A DNA stretch of 6,636 bases from JAHHLP01 sp041609895 (GTDB lineage: Bacteria > Bacteroidota > Rhodothermia > Rhodothermales > JABDKH01): assembly GCA_041609895.1 (NCBI GenBank), contig JBFIPX010000185.1, positions 1 through 6,636 on the forward strand, given 5' to 3'. The notes beneath the pieces are model-generated. The model did not search any database and was not told the DNA's origin. It saw only the letters and a list, made by a program, of their open reading frames with translations. The translations under genes were made by a program, and so were the position numbers. This document shows positions 5,653 to 6,636 of the stretch, piece after piece; positions within the stretch are counted from its first letter, which is position 1, and each line of letters opens with the position of its first letter.

Positions 5653-6492
5653 ATGTACGTCCCCCGCCAGCAGCGCATGCTGGACCAGTATCTTCAGGAG
5701 ATCGGGCAGATTCCGTTGCTCAAGCCTGAAGAAGAAGTAGACCTGGCCCGCAGAATCAAGCAGAACGATCAGGATGCACTGCACAAGCTCACGCGTGCAA
5801 ACCTGAGGTTCGTCGTTTCTGTGGCGAAGAAGTATCAGGGACAAGGCCTGACGCTTGCCGACCTGATCAATGAAGGCAACTACGGTTTGATCAAGGCGGC
5901 GCAGCGCTTCGACGAGACGCGCGGCTTCAAGTTCATCTCGTACGCCGTCTGGTGGATTCGCCAGGCGATTCTTCAGGCGCTCGCCGAGCAGAGCCGGGTC
6001 GTGCGTCTGCCGCTCAATCGAATTGGCACGATTTCGAAGATTCGGAAGACGAGCGCGAGACTCGCACAGGTGCACGAGCGCCAGCCCAATATTGAAGAGC
6101 TTGCAGACGAGCTCGAGGTCGACGTCGAGAAGGTTCGTGAGGCGATGCAGCACACGGGTCGCCATCTCTCGATGGACGCGCCTTTCAACGAGGACGACGA
6201 CAACAGCCTCCTCGACGTGCTGCCAAACGACGACGATGAGTCGCCGGACGAGATCCTCATGGATGAGTCTCTGAAGATCGACATCGAGCGCGCCCTCAGC
6301 CTGCTGCACCCTCGGGAGGCTGAGATCACGCGGCTCTACTTCGGCATTGGCAGGGAGCATCCGTTGACGCTGGAGGAAATCGGTCAGCGATTTGGGCTAA
6401 CGCGCGAGAGAGTGCGCCAGATAAAGGAGAAGGCCCTACGCAAACTCCGACAGAAACACCGGCGCGAAGAATTGCAGATGCATATCGGTTAG
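5653..6492 (+). CDS. rpoD: RNA polymerase sigma-70 factor, RpoD/SigA family
   Basis: This factor binds core RNA polymerase and directs it to promoters. The 279 residues contain region 1.2 (about 10-40), region 2 (52-120: RFVVSVAKKYQ, DLINEGNYGLIKAAQRFDE, GFKFISYAVWWIRQAI), region 3 (about 125-175), an acidic linker (179-200), and region 4 (220-268: REAEITRLYFG, LTLEEIGQRFGLTRERVRQIKEKALRKLR). Region 1.1 and the long non-conserved insert of proteobacterial RpoD are absent, as is usual in Bacteroidota-type primary sigma factors. ATG 5653 is the only plausible start, because a stop lies in frame at 5608. There is no Shine-Dalgarno sequence. The N-terminus (MYVPRQQRMLDQYLQEIG) differs from the MRQLKI-type opening common in Bacteroidota, so it could be a close group 2 paralogue instead of the primary factor. 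The gene stands alone and ends in a strong terminator. Confidence 0.93.
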   Translation: MYVPRQQRMLDQYLQEIGQIPLLKPEEEVDLARRIKQNDQDALHKLTRANLRFVVSVAKKYQGQGLTLADLINEGNYGLIKAAQRFDETRGFKFISYAVWWIRQAILQALAEQSRVVRLPLNRIGTISKIRKTSARLAQVHERQPNIEELADELEVDVEKVREAMQHTGRHLSMDAPFNEDDDNSLLDVLPNDDDESPDEILMDESLKIDIERALSLLHPREAEITRLYFGIGREHPLTLEEIGQRFGLTRERVRQIKEKALRKLRQKHRREELQMHIG

Positions 6493-6513
6493 CTGAATGG
6501 GCAGCGACCTTGT

Positions 6514-6552
6514 AAGGGGCGGGAGCGGCAGCGCTCTCGCCCCTTTTTGTTT
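6514..6552 (+). terminator. intrinsic terminator of the sigma factor gene
   Basis: A 12-bp G/C-rich stem pairs 6516-6527 with 6532-6543, broken only by one G-U wobble, and closes on the four-base loop GCAG. AA (6514-6515) can pair with the first T residues, and TTTTTGTTT follows (6544-6552). It lies 21 bases after the stop codon. This is the clearest terminator in the window and marks the end of the sigma factor transcript. Confidence 0.93.
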
Positions 6553-6566
6553 AACCGCGCCGAATG

Positions 6567-6636
6567 CTAGTACACGATGTTCTTGCTCTGCAGGAACACC
6601 GTGACCGGATGAATCAGCAGCGGATTCAAGCGGTAG
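6567..6636 (-). CDS. C-terminal fragment of an unidentified protein
   Basis: A minus-strand frame runs in from the right edge and stops at TAG (6569-6567 on the minus strand). The 22 visible residues end in VTVFLQSKNIVY and read like a genuine protein terminus, with alternating hydrophobic residues and a C-terminal tyrosine. It converges on the sigma factor gene, and its stop lies 15 bases beyond the T-tract of that gene's terminator. Another minus-strand frame is also open across these bases, so the call is tentative. No family can be assigned from so short a piece. Confidence 0.4.
   Translation of the reverse strand, partial: YRLNPLLIHPVTVFLQSKNIVY

Noticed and set aside
5614..6360. A 248-codon minus-strand open frame opposite the sigma factor gene
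   Set aside because: It is the antisense shadow of a strongly conserved sigma-70 gene in G/C-rich DNA and has no recognisable motif.

Overview
The window looks like a chromosomal segment from a member of the Bacteroidota/Rhodothermota assemblage (inference). Three things point that way. The sigma-70 factor is short, lacks region 1.1, and has region 2 wording typical of that group. Dihydropteroate synthase (folP) is followed directly by the diadenylate cyclase gene (cdaA), an arrangement common there. Shine-Dalgarno sequences are mostly absent. There are no insertion sequences, CRISPR arrays, tRNAs or rRNAs, and nothing suggests recent transfer.

Layout. Positions 1-478 hold no gene I can support, apart from a possible 3' gene end at 1-95 followed by a weak terminator (101-125). 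A promoter-like pair of boxes (412-443) sits before two tandem, overlapping genes for EutN/CcmL-type bacterial-microcompartment vertex proteins (479-778 and 775-1071, + strand). On the minus strand, reading leftwards from 3716, come folP (dihydropteroate synthase), cdaA (c-di-AMP synthase) and pcm (protein-L-isoaspartate O-methyltransferase). They converge on the EutN pair. Diverging from folP on the + strand is a GH3-family adenylating enzyme (3934-5484). A 168-bp spacer rich in palindromes follows, then an RpoD/SigA-family sigma factor (5653-6492) with a strong intrinsic terminator (6514-6552). The last 70 bases carry the C-terminal end of an unidentified minus-strand gene.

How the genes work together. 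folP, cdaA and pcm are probably a housekeeping unit covering folate synthesis, c-di-AMP signalling and repair of aged proteins, although a hairpin between folP and cdaA may separate their expression. The EutN pair appears to be a self-contained two-gene transcription unit with no shell hexamer or cargo enzyme in it. That isolation is the most unusual point in the window. The GH3 protein keeps the ATP-binding motifs of acyl-adenylating amide synthetases, but its substrate cannot be read from the sequence. I did not find a convincing wholly new system. The best leads are the orphan vertex-protein pair, the GH3 enzyme, and the structured spacer upstream of the sigma factor.
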